From assembly GCA_014773175.1 (NCBI GenBank), contig VXCM01002235.1:141039-205038 (forward strand): a DNA stretch of 64,000 bases. The letters are read 5' to 3'. Within the stretch, counting starts at the first letter, position 1; each line of letters starts with the position of its first letter. This document shows, in pieces, positions 1-14,632 of this stretch. Made by a program: the position numbers and the translations under genes. The notes under the pieces are model-generated. The model saw only the letters and a list, made by a program, of their open reading frames with translations, did not search any database and was not told the DNA's origin. Source of the stretch: Lucifuga dentata (taxonomy: Eukaryota; Chordata; Actinopteri; Ophidiiformes; Bythitidae).

Positions 1-1016
1 AATGGCACAATAGCACAATAATGTCTTCTCTGTCCTTTTTCCTTTCACATCCTTCTATAGCTTCCAGCGGTTTTGTCATCATCGTCACTGCCATGCCTCC
101 CAGGATGTGTGAAAGACAGTGTATAGAGACTTATTGCAGAGAGCGTAGGATTGGTTGGAATGTTTGGCTCTCAACTAAAAGAACTGGAGATGAAGAAGCC
201 AAAGAGTGAAGGAAGTTTGTGGAGAAGAATTTGGAAAGCAGATGAAATGTGCTGTGCTGAAAATAGATTTCTTATTTGTTTTGTTTACCAGGGAGCTCAC
301 TTTTTGAAAAATGTCAGGGTTCTAGGGACCATGCTATAATTCCTCTATGCCAAGGCAAAAGAGGAAGAGGAAGGAGGGAAGATAGAATAAAGTAACCTAT
401 GGCTGCTGATGTTAGACGAAGCCCTGAAGTGGGAGGAGCGCATGCTGGAGCAAAGCAGCACTGCAGGGCCTGGAAACCTGCAGCTTTGTTAAAGCCAAAA
501 GATGATAAAATACTAGTATTGTCTGCAATTCCCTGGTCTCCCCTGTCCCAACTCACAGTGTAGCTTTTTGCTGCCTTAATGAGCTGAGGAAAGCACCAGT
601 GTGACTGTAGGAGCATCAGCTCCACTCTCAGCACTTCATCAATGATGTAGCATAAGTTGGCCCAACATTTATAACCATTCACAGTCATTGACACGGGTGG
701 CGGCTCTGAGGCCTCCTACGCCCACCAACTACATACCCTAACAAACAGCACAGCAAAAGGACACCCGTTTATGTATAATCTGGGCATAGGAAAGAGGAAG
801 AAAGAGGACGAGGTGCAGTCTTCTCTTGATAAACATTACCCAGGTCTCTGGAGATGTACACTGTGTGTGTCTAACTTAAGTACCTCCACTCCCTCCTCTT
901 GGGAGCACAATGAAGCGGGAACAGAAGGCGTTTTATAGGAACATATGCTCTCCTTCCCCAATTATGTATCAATGCTTTTTACACCCACCCATAAACATTA
1001 CTGTGGAGTGAGATGT

Positions 1017-1142
1017 TATATATATAGATATATCTATAGATAGATCGATATATCTATATAGATATATATAGATATATCTATATATATATATGTATGTATT
1101 TATAGAGAGAGAGAGGGAGAGAGCAAGAGAGAGAGAGAGAGA
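1017..1142. repeat. TA/GATA-rich run followed by GA microsatellite
   Basis: Alternating TATATC and GATATA words at 1017-1093 form overlapping palindromes. A GA-rich run follows at 1103-1142, then a poly-T containing one unresolved base at 1178. Confidence 0.85.
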
Positions 1143-2549
1143 GGACCCTTCCCATAGCTTTTTTTTTTTTTTTTTTTNTTTTTTTTTTTTTTTTTTGTAG
1201 TTGAGGGGTTGCCGTGTGTGAACTTTTCAAAGACAAAATATTTCAACCTCTAGCTGTCTTGGCAAGACTGCAGGTTCACACCACAGCTGAGGCCATCTAC
1301 TCTTCCCTCAGTCCTGCATGTCATGCTCGCAAGATGCAGCAATGCAAGGCCACGACCACCACAGCATCATACATTAATCTAATTCATGGTTCCTTCATCG
1401 GCATGATACGACTTATTTGTTTTAGCACACCGCTTCATTAATCTCTCTCTTTTTTTGCTATCTTAAGGTAAAGCCTGCAGATGTCAGACAGGTTACACAG
1501 GAGCGGGAGCAGAAATGCTGAGCCACGTTCTCACTTACTGTCAAATGAGAGGCAGAGAATCAAGTAGCTGGTGCTTTTTTAGTCATATTTATTTATTTTG
1601 TCCACAGAGAAACTTATTCTGTAGAAAGAGAGCTGTGCAATGCCAACTGCAGAGCAAAGTAATAACGGCGACGCAAAAATCTCCAAATTTTCATGAAATG
1701 GAGTGTATTTGTGTTCACCCTTACACTCTTATTAGCAACATTTCGCATTGTAACACTTTATCTCCATAATGTGTGTATATCGCTTTGAGTACAATATGCA
1801 GTGAATTAATGGAAACTGTAATTTGAGCCTGGAGGCAAGAAATTATTCATTCTCTGGCTGTAATCACAGGGATCCGGAGATAAGCTGTTTGCACAAAGTG
1901 TGTTCATGGGTGCAGCTTGTGAGCTATTCAGCTATAAATGGTATGAAAGCAGGACTAATGCCAACACCTCCTCCTGTTTTCTCATCATTTGTTAATACCT
2001 CATTGTATATATCCTTTTATGTCAGTGAACTTATTTTTGTAGTATCAAATATAAAATATTTGTGAAATGTCTTTTAGGAAGCTTAGTATTTATTATTATT
2101 TATTAATTGATTTCATATTTCTTTGGGGATTTGTTTGTTTCATTTTAAACTTGAATAGAAGTAATAAACCGTAAGTACCAAAGTAAACAGTAACTGTAGT
2201 GTAACGTGAATATTTTTTACACGTAAGTCACTTTGTAGATATGAGGGCTGATCTGAGGACGGACTGGAAACTTTCACACTTCTCCAACCTGAGAGGAACC
2301 TCCGGGCGCAAACCGAACGAGAGCCCCGTTAAAATGATGCATCAAAGACACCGAGAATAGATCATGACGACAGATGAATGCAGATCAAAGGACACATGAA
2401 CATGTTTATTAATTCTATTGCACAGAAAGGTATATGATTATAATTTTCTAAGCGATATTTCATCACAGCGCAGACAAACCAACACTGCCCACGTAAAAGT
2501 TGTATGAGCCAGAAATGGGAGCGCGATAACTAGACGTACCTGGCTTGTA

Positions 2550-2556
2550 GATAATG

Positions 2557-2597
<41 letters not shown>
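2550..2597. repeat. ATA trinucleotide microsatellite
   Basis: About sixteen near-perfect AAT/ATA units lie inside the presumed c1ql1 intron. A separate poly-A run with one N follows at 2757-2792. Confidence 0.9.
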
Positions 2598-3183
2598 GGG
2601 ATAGACCTCATCTTTTAACATTAATTGTTGCAGCTTTCCAACATGTCCATGTCCGGGAATTTCGAGCACTGGAGCTTTTTCAACATAAATAACTGTTCCA
2701 AATGTCCACACTCAAGCACCATCTGCCAGCATATTCCTTTGAATATTTGTAATGAGAAAAAAAAAAAAAAAAAANAAAAAAAAAAAAAAAAAGAACAGGG
2801 CAACGTCCGTAAACGTTTCCAAAATTTGACCGGTTAAAAGGAAAAATAACGACGCAGAATCTCCGTTCGGTCCAAACTATGACCGTCCTTCAGATGGAGG
2901 GACGCGGCAATGTCAGGACCGCCTCGCGCCAGGAGGAACTAGTCAACGCGTCTTTCTCTCCAGGCGCGCGCGCTGCTCCAGCTGTGCGCTCCGGGGTTTG
3001 GAGGCGCACGGCGGATGCACGCTTGATGCACAAAGTCACCTATTTATTGGCTTTATCAAAAACCAGCTTTCTAAAATTGTTCTATGAATTTTTAGGAGGG
3101 AGAGATGTTAATAGAAGGAGAGGAGAGTGAGGACCAGAGGGATGGGATTTGATTGAACTGAGGCAAAGTGAAAGTAAAAGTTA

Positions 3184-4390
<1,207 letters not shown>

Positions 4391-4475
4391 GCAGTAGCAG
4401 TGAAGCCCCCCTCGCTTCGTCTCCCCCTTTGAGCGAGAGGTTGGTGTGGTTACGTCCCCTTCTCTCTCTCTCTCN

Positions 4476-4513
<38 letters not shown>

Positions 4514-5783
4514 CTCTCATCACATTTCATTTCTTTCAGACACTCCTGAACCACTGAAAAGCCAACACAACCCCTCCGACCATCTTGCTCCCTCTCTTTC
4601 CCGTCCTCCACTCCTTTTTTCTTTCCTTGCTCTCACTCATTTTCTGCAGTTTTGATGCCATTTCTCACTCCTTTGCTTTCTTCTCTTTCTCTGTCTCTCA
4701 TCAGCATTCAGGCTCTAAAAATAAAGATGGAGCTGTGGAAAAGAATCTTTTTTTTATCTCTCTCTCTCTCTTTTGCTGGAGGTGGGTTCTAAACATTCAT
4801 GCATACATGTGCAAACACACAAAACAAATGCTAAAATGTGCTATGCCAGGAGATAAAGCTTCTCAAATGAAAAAAAAGGTGTTAATTACAAAAGATGTTG
4901 CCAATAACAAACACTTAGGCCAAAAGCTTTAACACAAATGAAATACGGAAGTCTGCATGTCGAAGAACAGGTTGAAAATGTTCTTCTGTTTCACGGTAAA
5001 TACCTGAAATGGTACCTCAGACAGGACAAAGGGTAAAGACCACATTGGAGGTTAAAGACAGCCAATCCATCCTTATATCCAGGGCCGCTGACATTGACTC
5101 TGTCCTGCTGCTACTTTTTTCCAGTCTTTGCCCTTTCTCTGTGTCAATAACTTTGCTTCTCCACCCTGAATGCGCTGACACCATTTCTGATTGGTGTCTT
5201 TTTTAGGTATTGATTTCATGGTTTTTATCAAATTAAGGGTCCTGCTTGGGAGGAAAAAAAAAATCTATATGCAGCCACGATGTCATTTGTTTGACATTTT
5301 CAACTGTTAGAGTGATGAATTGTAAAGTTAGACAGAAAATGGCAAAGCTTGTTGATCGTAAACATAGTCATTATATGAAATATGTGAGGGGAGGCTGGTA
5401 ATACAGTTCATAACACAAATGGACATAAAGACCATAACACATAAAGACCAATGCAAAGTATGTATGTATGTAAAATGACCTGCCATTTGTGAAATGGTGT
5501 TCATGTCAATTCACAGTGGAAAAGCTAAAAGCAGCTAGGTGGGTATACATTTATAAATAGAGAAATCACTGTTTACAGTTTGAACAGCCATATTGAAATG
5601 TCGTCAGTATTGATTTGTGAGGAACTTTGCCCGACTTTCCGATTAGGAATTTTCAGTTGAGTGGGTGTTTTCTTTGACTTTTCCCAGTCGGACACCAGAA
5701 ATTTGGAGTCCCTAGATTAAGTGGAATGCAGCATTATAATATGACGGAGATTAACGGAGATGGGAATCAGGTGAGAGCGTATT

Positions 5784-5914
5784 TATGTTCCCAGGGTCCT
5801 ATGATCCCCAGTTCAATATTCTGTTAACAATAAGTGTGTTAACAGAATAACCCTAACCTATTATGTGTTCTATTGTGCTATATAGAACTGGGGAACATAG
5901 GACCCTGGGAATAT
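5784..5914 (+). mobile_element. Inverted-repeat MITE, copy 1
   Basis: Terminal inverted repeats of about 28 bases enclose 131 bp. The left end begins TATGTTCCCAGGGTCCTATG and the right end ends CATAGGACCCTGGGAATATA, with about two mismatches between the arms. The inner sequence (TTCAATATTCTGTTAACA, then CTATATAGAACTGGGG) recurs in reverse orientation at 26816-26961. There is no coding capacity. It is a non-autonomous DNA element of a family I cannot name. Confidence 0.8.
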
Positions 5915-7477
5915 AGGAATGACTCCAATTAGGTGTTTCGGCAACAGGATGAAGAGGCATCTTCATTATTGAACTTCCTCTAACAGCTTCATCAATATCT
6001 GTATCTGTTGCGATTTGTTTATAGCTGATCATTTAAAAAAATATTTTGGGTCTACGTTGAGTGTGTTTTTCCAACCAGGTGTCCACCAGGTGTTTACCCC
6101 TCCATAAAGTTGTGTTAATCAGTGAAATAAGTTGGTTTTGTCAGTGGTTGGAATAATCATCCACAGACTCTGCATTTCATATTACATGCTTTCTCATTCC
6201 AGTCATAAATAAGCCTTTTTGTGCTAAAACTGATCTGAATCTTTGTGATAGGCTGAGATGGATCAATGAGTAGGATGCCTGACTATTTTTCAAAACTATA
6301 CTTGACATGTCACCAGTTATTTTTCTGCATTTCTGTTTCTTCGTCATCATTAAACTTCAGTTGCAAACTTATGGCATCCCCAGTTGGTTGTCTAATTTAT
6401 CACTGAACAAAGTCTCTAAGACATACCCAAATAAGTCACACGCCAGGTGTGCCTGCGATACATATTTGCCTGTTTTGTTTTATTCCTCATAACAAACATG
6501 GAGTTTGCCTATATGAGGAAGCACACAAGCCCTAAATTGGTTTGGGGGTTTGTTTAGGGGCTATTGTTTGTTCTTAACACCTGCTGGTTGTATGTGCCAG
6601 TAAAGATCGCTGTGTCCCAAATCTCTAAATCTCTGAATCACAGAGATCAATGCACACCAGAGAGGACAAAACAGAGAACGATAGCAATGAAAGGAAGGCG
6701 AGTAAGATGGAGAGAGAGAGGGGGAGCAAGAGGTAAAAAAAAATGGAGAGGGAGTTAACTGCAGTGTCAGCTTAGGTTAATATCAGTGAGGCTGCTTTGT
6801 TTGGTTTGATTTTTTTGGAGCATAGGGAGGAATTTTTGTGTGTGTGTGAAATGTCTCTTCAATTACATCACATTTGGAAACTGATTGGTAGAAACAACAA
6901 ATGCGTGTGGTTGAAGTTCTTAACTGGATTTTTTTTTTTTTTTTTTTTATTGTCCTAATTGGATGCAATGGATTTGTCCTCGGCTTCAGGGTTTTAGTAA
7001 TTGGTCTTTCTCTGTTGTTGCCATTTCCAAAATACTGTATTTCAATACATCCGAAAAACTTCATTTTAACAGTTCAGTAGCCTAAATATTCTGACACAGC
7101 TCTCTAGTTCTTTGAAATGATCACTTAAATAGGTTTAACTAACCTTATTTTCCGTGTAATTCAGAAGGCTAATTAGTTGAATTTAATGGTAAGGAAAATG
7201 AATGAAATGAAAATGTTACAGTTACAATTAGCCTCTTTTTACATGCTATTTCACCTCTGGCCTCCACACTTATATTGTACCATTTGGAATGTGATTTCAT
7301 CCAAAATGCCTTTTGAGATTATACTGTAAGTGCACTTGATTACAGGGGGTAGAAAAGGATCATACTGGCAATCATGCAGGTTTGAGCCATATATACTGTA
7401 CAATCCACATGCATGTTCTGCTACTGACAACCATTTCCTAAAATATACTAATTTGGTGGTAAATTTCAAAAATTTTT

Positions 7478-7606
7478 TTCCTACCTTCCAGACTGCCATT
7501 GGTTTCAGTTCATTCCAGCACGCTATTAAAATCAACTTGTANTTCCTACCTTCCAGACTGCCATTGGTTTCAGTTCATTCCAGCACGCTATTAAAATCAA
7601 CTTGTA
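7478..7606. repeat. 64-nt direct duplication around a single N (assembly join)
   Basis: Positions 7478-7541 and 7543-7606 are identical and separated by one N at 7542. The same pattern at four other Ns points to overlapping contig ends that were not merged, rather than a genomic tandem repeat. Confidence 0.88.
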
Positions 7607-7746
7607 GATACACTTGAGATACATAATCCATCACAGCAAACAAAATGTCTATTTGAGTTTTTTAGTCAAAGTAACTTTATTTCATTGATCCAAGATGAAG
7701 CTGCATGGAAGACAATGTACGTCTCCACCAGAAAATATAGTCCCAG

Positions 7747-7980
7747 GAGAAGATGACTTTTGCCGAGAAATTAAAATGACCATGCCTTCTACAATCATTC
7801 ATAAGTGTGATTTGACATTGAATTTTAAGGTGGGTGTATCACCTGAACATTTGACTTTGAAAGATTAGGGAATTTGAAAAGAATAACAGAAAAACTAAAA
7901 AACGGTTTCATGTTTTGGAAATTACCGTTGTCAGTAATATAACATGTATGTGGGTTGTATATATTGGGCTCAAACATGCA
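7747..7980 (+). repeat. Dispersed repeat family, copy 1
   Basis: About 230 bp that recur in inverted orientation at 25185-25414. Shared blocks include GGTGGGTGTATCACCTGAAC, the ACCGTTGTCAGTAAT region and the CAAACATGCA end. No open frame or terminal repeat is visible. It is probably a fragment of an unclassified interspersed repeat. Confidence 0.75.
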
Positions 7981-10900
7981 CCATCCCCAGTATGGTCCTT
8001 TAAAAGAAACACCTGGACAGTATTACTGTAATAAAATAGGAGGCACATGCAACAATGCTGGCATTCTTCTCTATGGAGTTGAGCAGTGTCTTACAGCACT
8101 ACCTTGAATGACATGCAGATTCTCCACGTCGCTGTTGCACTCAAAGTTCAACCAAATTCAGTTGTGACCCATCTAACAGTTTCTAATTTGCAGCGGATGA
8201 GAGAACAGCTGTAGATGACAAAAGCAGAAGAAACAAAGGAGGAGATGCTTATGAGCAGCAATTTCCAGAACACATACTGTATGTGTGATGATCTAGACCC
8301 AGCGGTGATTTCATGATGAAACGCTAACAGGCAGACAGGATTACAAAGGTTTGCAAACTGGCATATAGTTTGAACACATATTTGAAATGTGACATTAGCT
8401 ACAGGTAAGCTAACAAGCTATGCTAAGGATGCTTCTTGATGACACATGTTGGTCTTGGTTCGGAATCTGCACTCCTTCTGCTGAGCATCATGCAGAGCAG
8501 AGCATCAAGTGTTTAAACAGCAAGGTGAGGGATTTGCAAACAGTTTATCATAGTGCAGTTTTAGTGCTGCTCGTCTGTTAGCAGCAGCCCTACATGGTAA
8601 AAATTCACACCTAACCAGTGCCTCACATACAGTATTCCTTCACACCTACAAGACAAATACAAGACTGAACATCATGCAATACACACAATAACAGGACAGA
8701 AAATGCCTCCAATGTTTAAAGTAAAGAATTTTTCATTTGAAAAGTCACACAAGTGATATGAAGTGAAAATTTATTATTTTCCTACCTGTTTCGTTATTAG
8801 AATTAATGTGAGTTGCAATTCATGTAATTAAGTTTAGGCTTTGTTGTTTCCTCTATTTTTCAGAAATGCATTGGTAGCGGCAGATATTCATAGCTCACGT
8901 GGTCCATTTCTTTCACCTGTAGCTTGAGTCAATGTCATAAAGTCATCTTTTCACATTAAAAGCTTGACATTTTGCAGCTCATGTTCTTTGTCATGTCTCG
9001 CACTTTATTCTTTTTCTGGAAACCCATGCAATAGTTACATATTAGATCTATGATTCGCAGCCAAAACCCAGAACATTGCTGTCCTGAGATATCTAGCATG
9101 GAAAGTCAGAAGTCAGCTTTGAGTTTATCTCCCATTCTGGTTCCTACAGCTCTTACATTAGACTAAGCAGTGGGTAGGTAGTGTGATTGAAGAAGAAATC
9201 TGCTTATCAAAGAGAGGGGTAAAGGTTTTAGGGCATCCTGGTAAAAAGCATATCATGTTACTGCAATGCAGCTGGGTCAAATCTGGCCAAGGATCTTATT
9301 TTCTTCTCCTTCCATATTCCTTTTTCTCACTAATGTCAACTGTTCAGTAAAATAGCAAACCTATCTTTAATAAACATTTTCACACCCTTACCACCATGAA
9401 TGTTACTTTAGCAGAAGACGAGAGAACATTGCCCTTAGGTTCCTCGAGCAGCACTGAATCACCCTCCTCACCACAATCTGCATTGCTGTTTTCACACCAT
9501 GTATGTTGCTGTAAAGTGCTGAAGTGTTGTCAGTGCTGTCGTAGCCACACTCCTGATAGGACTGAGATGTCAGCATATACGAGCCGCTCTGTGCTTGCTG
9601 CTGAAGCAATGCCAATGTAGGCTGATGGAGGCAAACTAGCTGGTGTAGCTAAGCCATCCTTGAATGTTGTTATCTTGGAGCAGAAGATTTGGATGAGCAT
9701 TTGGATGCCACCTATTTGTAGGAGCAGCCTCTGTACAGTTCAATAGATTCATCCTTAACTGAGCGTGATAATTAAAATTTTCAGGGGTCAGTTGAAGACA
9801 AAAATTACTTGATAAGATAAATTAAAGAGGAGGACTTTTTTTTTTTTTTTTNCTTTTTTTTTTTTTTTTAAATCAATGCCTATGTTTCGTAGAATTGGCC
9901 ATTATTCATATTGCTGTTGAGAACATTTTAGACCTCTTCTCAGGACTGTGTGGGTGTCTACAAACCGTGCTAAATTGACATTTCCCTGCCTCTCCTTCAG
10001 CCACATTTGACGACCTCAGCAAATCCTTATTAAAGCTCTGCCCAACTTTAACCTGGAAAGAAGTCTGAGCAGCCAGAATGCCTGAAAACACCTGTGTGAG
10101 ATGGCCATTCACCTTTTAATCTAAAACCTGTTAGAAAGTGACCACATCCAAACATTGCTTATAAAAAATGACTCAGGAAGTAGCTGTGCAAAAATCTGGA
10201 CTTTTCCAAAGAACCTTTTGGTTAATAATTGTAATGTTTTCCTCCATATTTTTTTCAGAATAATGTGTTGCTCCAAATCACTCATGTTCTTTGCCTGATG
10301 GTAGCACATCAAATCCAGCAATTATATTTGTGAGCAAACTGGTATAACCAATAGCAAATAGCTAATACCATGAAAATTTCACAAAATGCTACAAAGCTAC
10401 TGTGACATACCTTTTACTCCTAATATAATTACTGTTAAAAGGAAACCTCAGATGTTTTTTTCTTTTTTTTTTATAAATTATAGTTTTAGCAGGGTGAATT
10501 GCAGTAATGCAACAATGATAAGAGATAGCGTTTGCATTTGAAATACAATAAATGGACTAATGGGAGAACGACTAAGAGCAGGAAACTAGAACCTCAGTTG
10601 CACTAAGTCCAGGCATCAGCCACATCCAAAAACAGCTCAAAGGCATTCAATCACTTTGTTGTTCTCCCTGGTTACAAAGACATGGGGAGGGAGAACAAAT
10701 ATGCTTCCAAGAGTTTTGCAGGTCCTCAAGGGGAAACCAGTGAACATGGAAGGGTAAAAAAGACTTTAAAAGATTTGATTTGTTCAATAGAAAAGTTTAA
10801 CAGGTCAAAGAAACAAAACATCACAAACACACAAGCAAACACAGGAGATGCCTCATCTCCAGTTGAGTTTGTCTCTGATTGCTTCCCTTGTGCTGCTGCT

Positions 10901-11214
10901 GGCCGAGGCTTATCAAAGAGCTCCTTTCATAAGTGCCAGGATCAAGCCACTGCTGTGGCTGCTTGGCACCCACAGAGTGGAGGTGGGTGGGGAGGGTACA
11001 GAATGAGCTTCAAAACAAAAAAACAAAAAAAAGGCACGGCAGAAGAAGTCAAAATTGAAGATAGTGAGTGAAAGGTAGATAGTACATTTGTGCTTTTAAA
11101 GGAAAATGGGAAATGAAAAAAGGCTGTGTTTGGGGGGAATTGCCCAGGGCGTCTGCAAAGTGTCTGTGGAATAATATGTGTGTGTGTGTGCCCTGAGTAA
11201 GTGTATTTGTTCAT

Positions 11215-11216
<2 letters not shown>

Positions 11217-11250
<34 letters not shown>

Positions 11251-11421
11251 AATCTTTGAGTCTGGAGAGGAGTTGCTTTATGTATGCACAGAGAAAATTA
11301 ATATGTATTTGCTTAAAGCTTTCTTTGCCTCACTGATTTTTTGCTGATGCAAAAAATCAGTGCTCAGTATATCCAGATGACAGCAGAAACAGTGAAGGAC
11401 ACGACTCCAGAGGAAACAAGC

Positions 11422-11462
<41 letters not shown>
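11217..11462. repeat. GA and CA microsatellites
   Basis: A pure GA run at 11217-11249 and a pure CA run at 11423-11462, about 175 bases apart. Confidence 0.9.
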
Positions 11463-11467
<5 letters not shown>

Positions 11468-12422
11468 ACACCCTCAGGCCACATGTTCCTCTTCACTCCA
11501 GCAGCCATGGTTCGATCATCCCTGATGCCTGTTTATTAAAGCATGTGACAGCATTGAATTTTTATAGGACATAATAACTCGGCTGCATTTGCCAACCAGA
11601 GCTCATCCACCTTAAAGGCGAATTAGCCTGGCGCTCCTTCATGATCCTGTAACCAAAATGGTTATAACATGTTGGAGCCACAGTGCACGTTAAGTCTCAT
11701 GTGAAGTCAAATCAGCCGTTACTTCGTGCACTTTTCAGTGCGATGAGTCGCATGCAAAATAATGTAATATTTACTAGCTGATCTCACACACATGCACGCA
11801 TACATCAGTCTGAGTCTTGAATAGACAATTTAGTGAAGATGTATAAAATATTGTGGTTGCTGGATGTGAACCTTGTGCCTCATCCTTGTTTGACTTGATG
11901 ATTCAAAGTATTTTTGACTTTATCTGAGGAGTTTTAGAAAAGGAAAGAACTTTGTGAATTTCCTCAACTTGTAGAGGAGCCGATCTGATCTAAAAGCATG
12001 AAAAGCCCCAAAATGAGATTTTTTATTTTTTACTCATATGTATTATTTTTGCATGATCAGATTTGTATAGTGTGTCTAAATTGGGGTATTTTTATTATTT
12101 TCATTCCAAAATTTTCATTCTTTTTCCTTCTCAAGCATTGCAAGGTTTTCCTCTACTGAAAAACCTTGTTTCCATCAGGGACCATTCTTAACAATAAGTA
12201 GTTTTGTTAGCAGTACTAGAGTAAATTAAGTATGTAACGGAGTATTATTCTATTGTAAAATTTCTAATTTTAAGTAAAGCATTTGAGTATTTCACCCACC
12301 ACTGAGTATCATAATAGCAGTGTTTACTATGTGTATTATGTGTATATTATTCATGTGTGCATTCCCCTAGTTTCCGTTTTGACAGCAAGCTGATTGTGAC
12401 TTCATCTTCACACTCTCCCTCC

Positions 12423-12510
12423 AGGCTTCCAAATGACCTTTTCACCTTGGCCGGGGCCGCAGCGTCACTCACAGCGTGAACTGAAAACTCATCTCTTCAC
12501 CAAACCCTCC
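12423..12510 (+). mobile_element. Possible LINE C-terminal tail remnant
   Basis: Translation gives RLPND and, after a frame change, RELKTHLFTK. This resembles the end of teleost non-LTR retrotransposon polyproteins, where a SLPD...LKTHLF pattern is common. The match is short and frameshifted, so the call is tentative. Confidence 0.35.
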
Positions 12511-12969
12511 GCATCTCTCTCTCTCTCTCGCTGCTTCCTTCGTCTGCCTGCATCCGATTTTACCTGCCTCGTAAGAAAAGTAATACTTTGTGAGGTGCAC
12601 AAAACCATTACGCTTGTCGTTTGTAGTGTTAGTTATGTAGGAATTTTACATTTTTCCTTAAATAAACAGGGCTCAGTCAATGAGGATCTCTCACTCTCAC
12701 TCAGCCTTTCACTGAGAAAATTTCCAGCAGGCAGCATTGGAGTGTAAATACGTACAGTAGATGCTTTGCAGTGTGCAATAGTATGGCACAGAAATTACAC
12801 TCATAATGTTTTTGTTTTTCTTAAAGGACTTGCAGTACCAGTAAAAATTACTATTGCCATGTAAAGAGTAAAACAGGAGAAAATATTCAAGGTAATAATA
12901 GTTTCAAATAAGCAGCAGTGTAATAATAAATGTTTCATTTCCTGCTTTTTCTGTTCAGTCCTGTTAATG

Positions 12970-12971
<2 letters not shown>

Positions 12972-13017
<46 letters not shown>

Positions 13018-13021
13018 TGTG
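12972..13021. repeat. Compound CT/GT microsatellite
   Basis: A pure CT run joins directly to a pure GT run, a typical compound dinucleotide locus. Confidence 0.92.
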
Positions 13022-13812
13022 GTGGTACAATATAGTACAATGGTGAACAACTTTGACGTCTGTTGGGAAAGTGTATCCTTCTCACATCCTTCGTCAACTG
13101 TTTTAAAATAGATCAGGGCATAATGTGGCCCCAGGGCCAGATGTGGCCCTGGGAACTGGTCCCAACTCACCCACAAGGTCAAAACAAAGCCAAATAAAAA
13201 TGTCCTGCTGGTGAATTTGTAGATATCACAAATGCCTCCCCCATTAAATGAATTATATGCATTTTATTTTGAGGTAGAGGTGTTGCCAGCATATTTCCCA
13301 ACACACAGCTGAAACATTTTTGGATTTTTGGAGTCTTTCATGGATTTTTACAGCAGTCTCACACTCACAACACATAGAGTGCAAAACTTAACGTTAGAAA
13401 GAGAAAAGCTGACACTGAATGAAGGGACATCTAAACACAATAATTCTTCATTGATGTACCCAGTAAAGCCGTGTGATTCATTTGCATGGAACATATTGCC
13501 GCATTCAAGGATTGCAACCCTTCTTGAAGCTTTTTTTAAGGCCAGTAACTAAAGTGTAGATGAGTAATTGTATCATCTGAAAGCCTGCTAGTCTGTGCTT
13601 CTCTATTAATAAAGCTGGATTTCTTCAAAGCTGGACAAAGTTCAAGTTGGCAAAACAAATTTAATTAACCGAAAGCCTGTGTAATCTGCACATCTCTATT
13701 AAAGTGCTGGCTAGCACACTTGTTAAAGGGCAGTAACTAAAAATTACTGATGAGCATGTCATCATAAGTCTATGTAATCAGTGTTTGTTCTTCCTTGAGA
13801 GAATTTATTTCC

Positions 13813-14288
13813 TTTAAAGGGGACACATTATACAGATTCCCATGTTCTTATTTTCCTGTGTGGGTCTATTTTAACACTTTTGCAGTGTTTTAATGTGCAA
13901 AAATACATTGATTTTACTGTCCCTTGCTGCAGCGCTGGTGAGCAAATTGAGTGACAACAGCCCAGTTTAGGTACTGTCACTTTAAAGTCGCAGTCCTGAG
14001 GTTATGATTGGTTATGATGCTGGCGAAATACTTACATGTTAGCCTTGTAAATTATGTGTATGTTTAGCAAGGCATGTTACATGATGATGTAAACATGTAA
14101 CAGAGTGAAGGGCTAATCAAAAACGGAGCCTGCACAACATTTGAGGACCAGTGGGACTGGTTTATTGGATGTATTTTTATAGGTAAAACCATCATGTTTT
14201 GCAATTTTGACAATGGCAAATACATCCTGTCTACATTATTAAACAATAAAATGTGGGAAAATGAAAAGAATAATATGTCCTCTTTAAA
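13813..14288 (+). mobile_element. MITE with TTTAAAGGGGACA-type ends
   Basis: The left end TTTAAAGGGGACACATTA (13813-13830) is nearly the inverse of the right end TAATATGTCCTCTTTAAA (14271-14288): 16 of 18 positions match. The 476 bp between contain no meaningful open frame. This end sequence is, as I recall, common on non-autonomous DNA elements in fish. The superfamily cannot be fixed here. Confidence 0.75.
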
Positions 14289-14547
14289 TAAAACCTTTTA
14301 ATTGCCTCAATTTGATTGTTTTTCATAGGCAGAAAATATGTAGTCTAATATTTTCTGTAGCTTTAAAATTTACCACAGATCACAGTATTATAAGACTGTA
14401 AAAACAACCTCTGTGTGTGTGTGTGTGTGTGTGTGCGCGTATGTGCGTGGGTGTGTGTGCAGGAAGGACAACTGAGTCTGACAGTGCTGGGAAAGCACCA
14501 TCTTATCAGCAAAAATGGGAGGGATGTATCTGTAAAATGCAGAATGC

Positions 14548-14632
14548 ATCTATCTATCTATCTGTCTATCTATCTATCTGTCTATCTATCTATCTATCTA
14601 TCCGTCCATCCGTCCATCCATCCGTCTATCTA
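14548..14632. repeat. ATCT/CCGT tetranucleotide repeat
   Basis: Variant tetranucleotide array (ATCT, GTCT, CCGT, CCAT). A GT run lies just upstream at 14412-14435. Confidence 0.9.

Larger units (their letters stand above)
4512..13812. other. Intergenic region, no coding exon recognised
   Basis: Non-coding as far as I can see. Open frames here are short, lack known domains and are not bounded by splice sites that join into a gene. Contents noted separately: an inverted-repeat element, an assembly duplication, a dispersed repeat, a possible LINE tail and several microsatellites. A poly-T/poly-A stretch with an N lies at 9837-9870. Confidence 0.6.

Noticed and set aside
7478..7606. Tandem duplication as a biological feature
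   Set aside because: A single N between identical 64-mers, repeated at other sites, fits an assembly join better.
9396..9620. Overlapping 70-codon open frames on both strands
   Set aside because: Overlapping on both strands, no homology recognised, no gene structure.
10682..11071. 129-codon plus-strand open frame
   Set aside because: It has no recognised domain, is low-complexity and Lys-rich at the end, and has no splice or promoter context. Probably chance.
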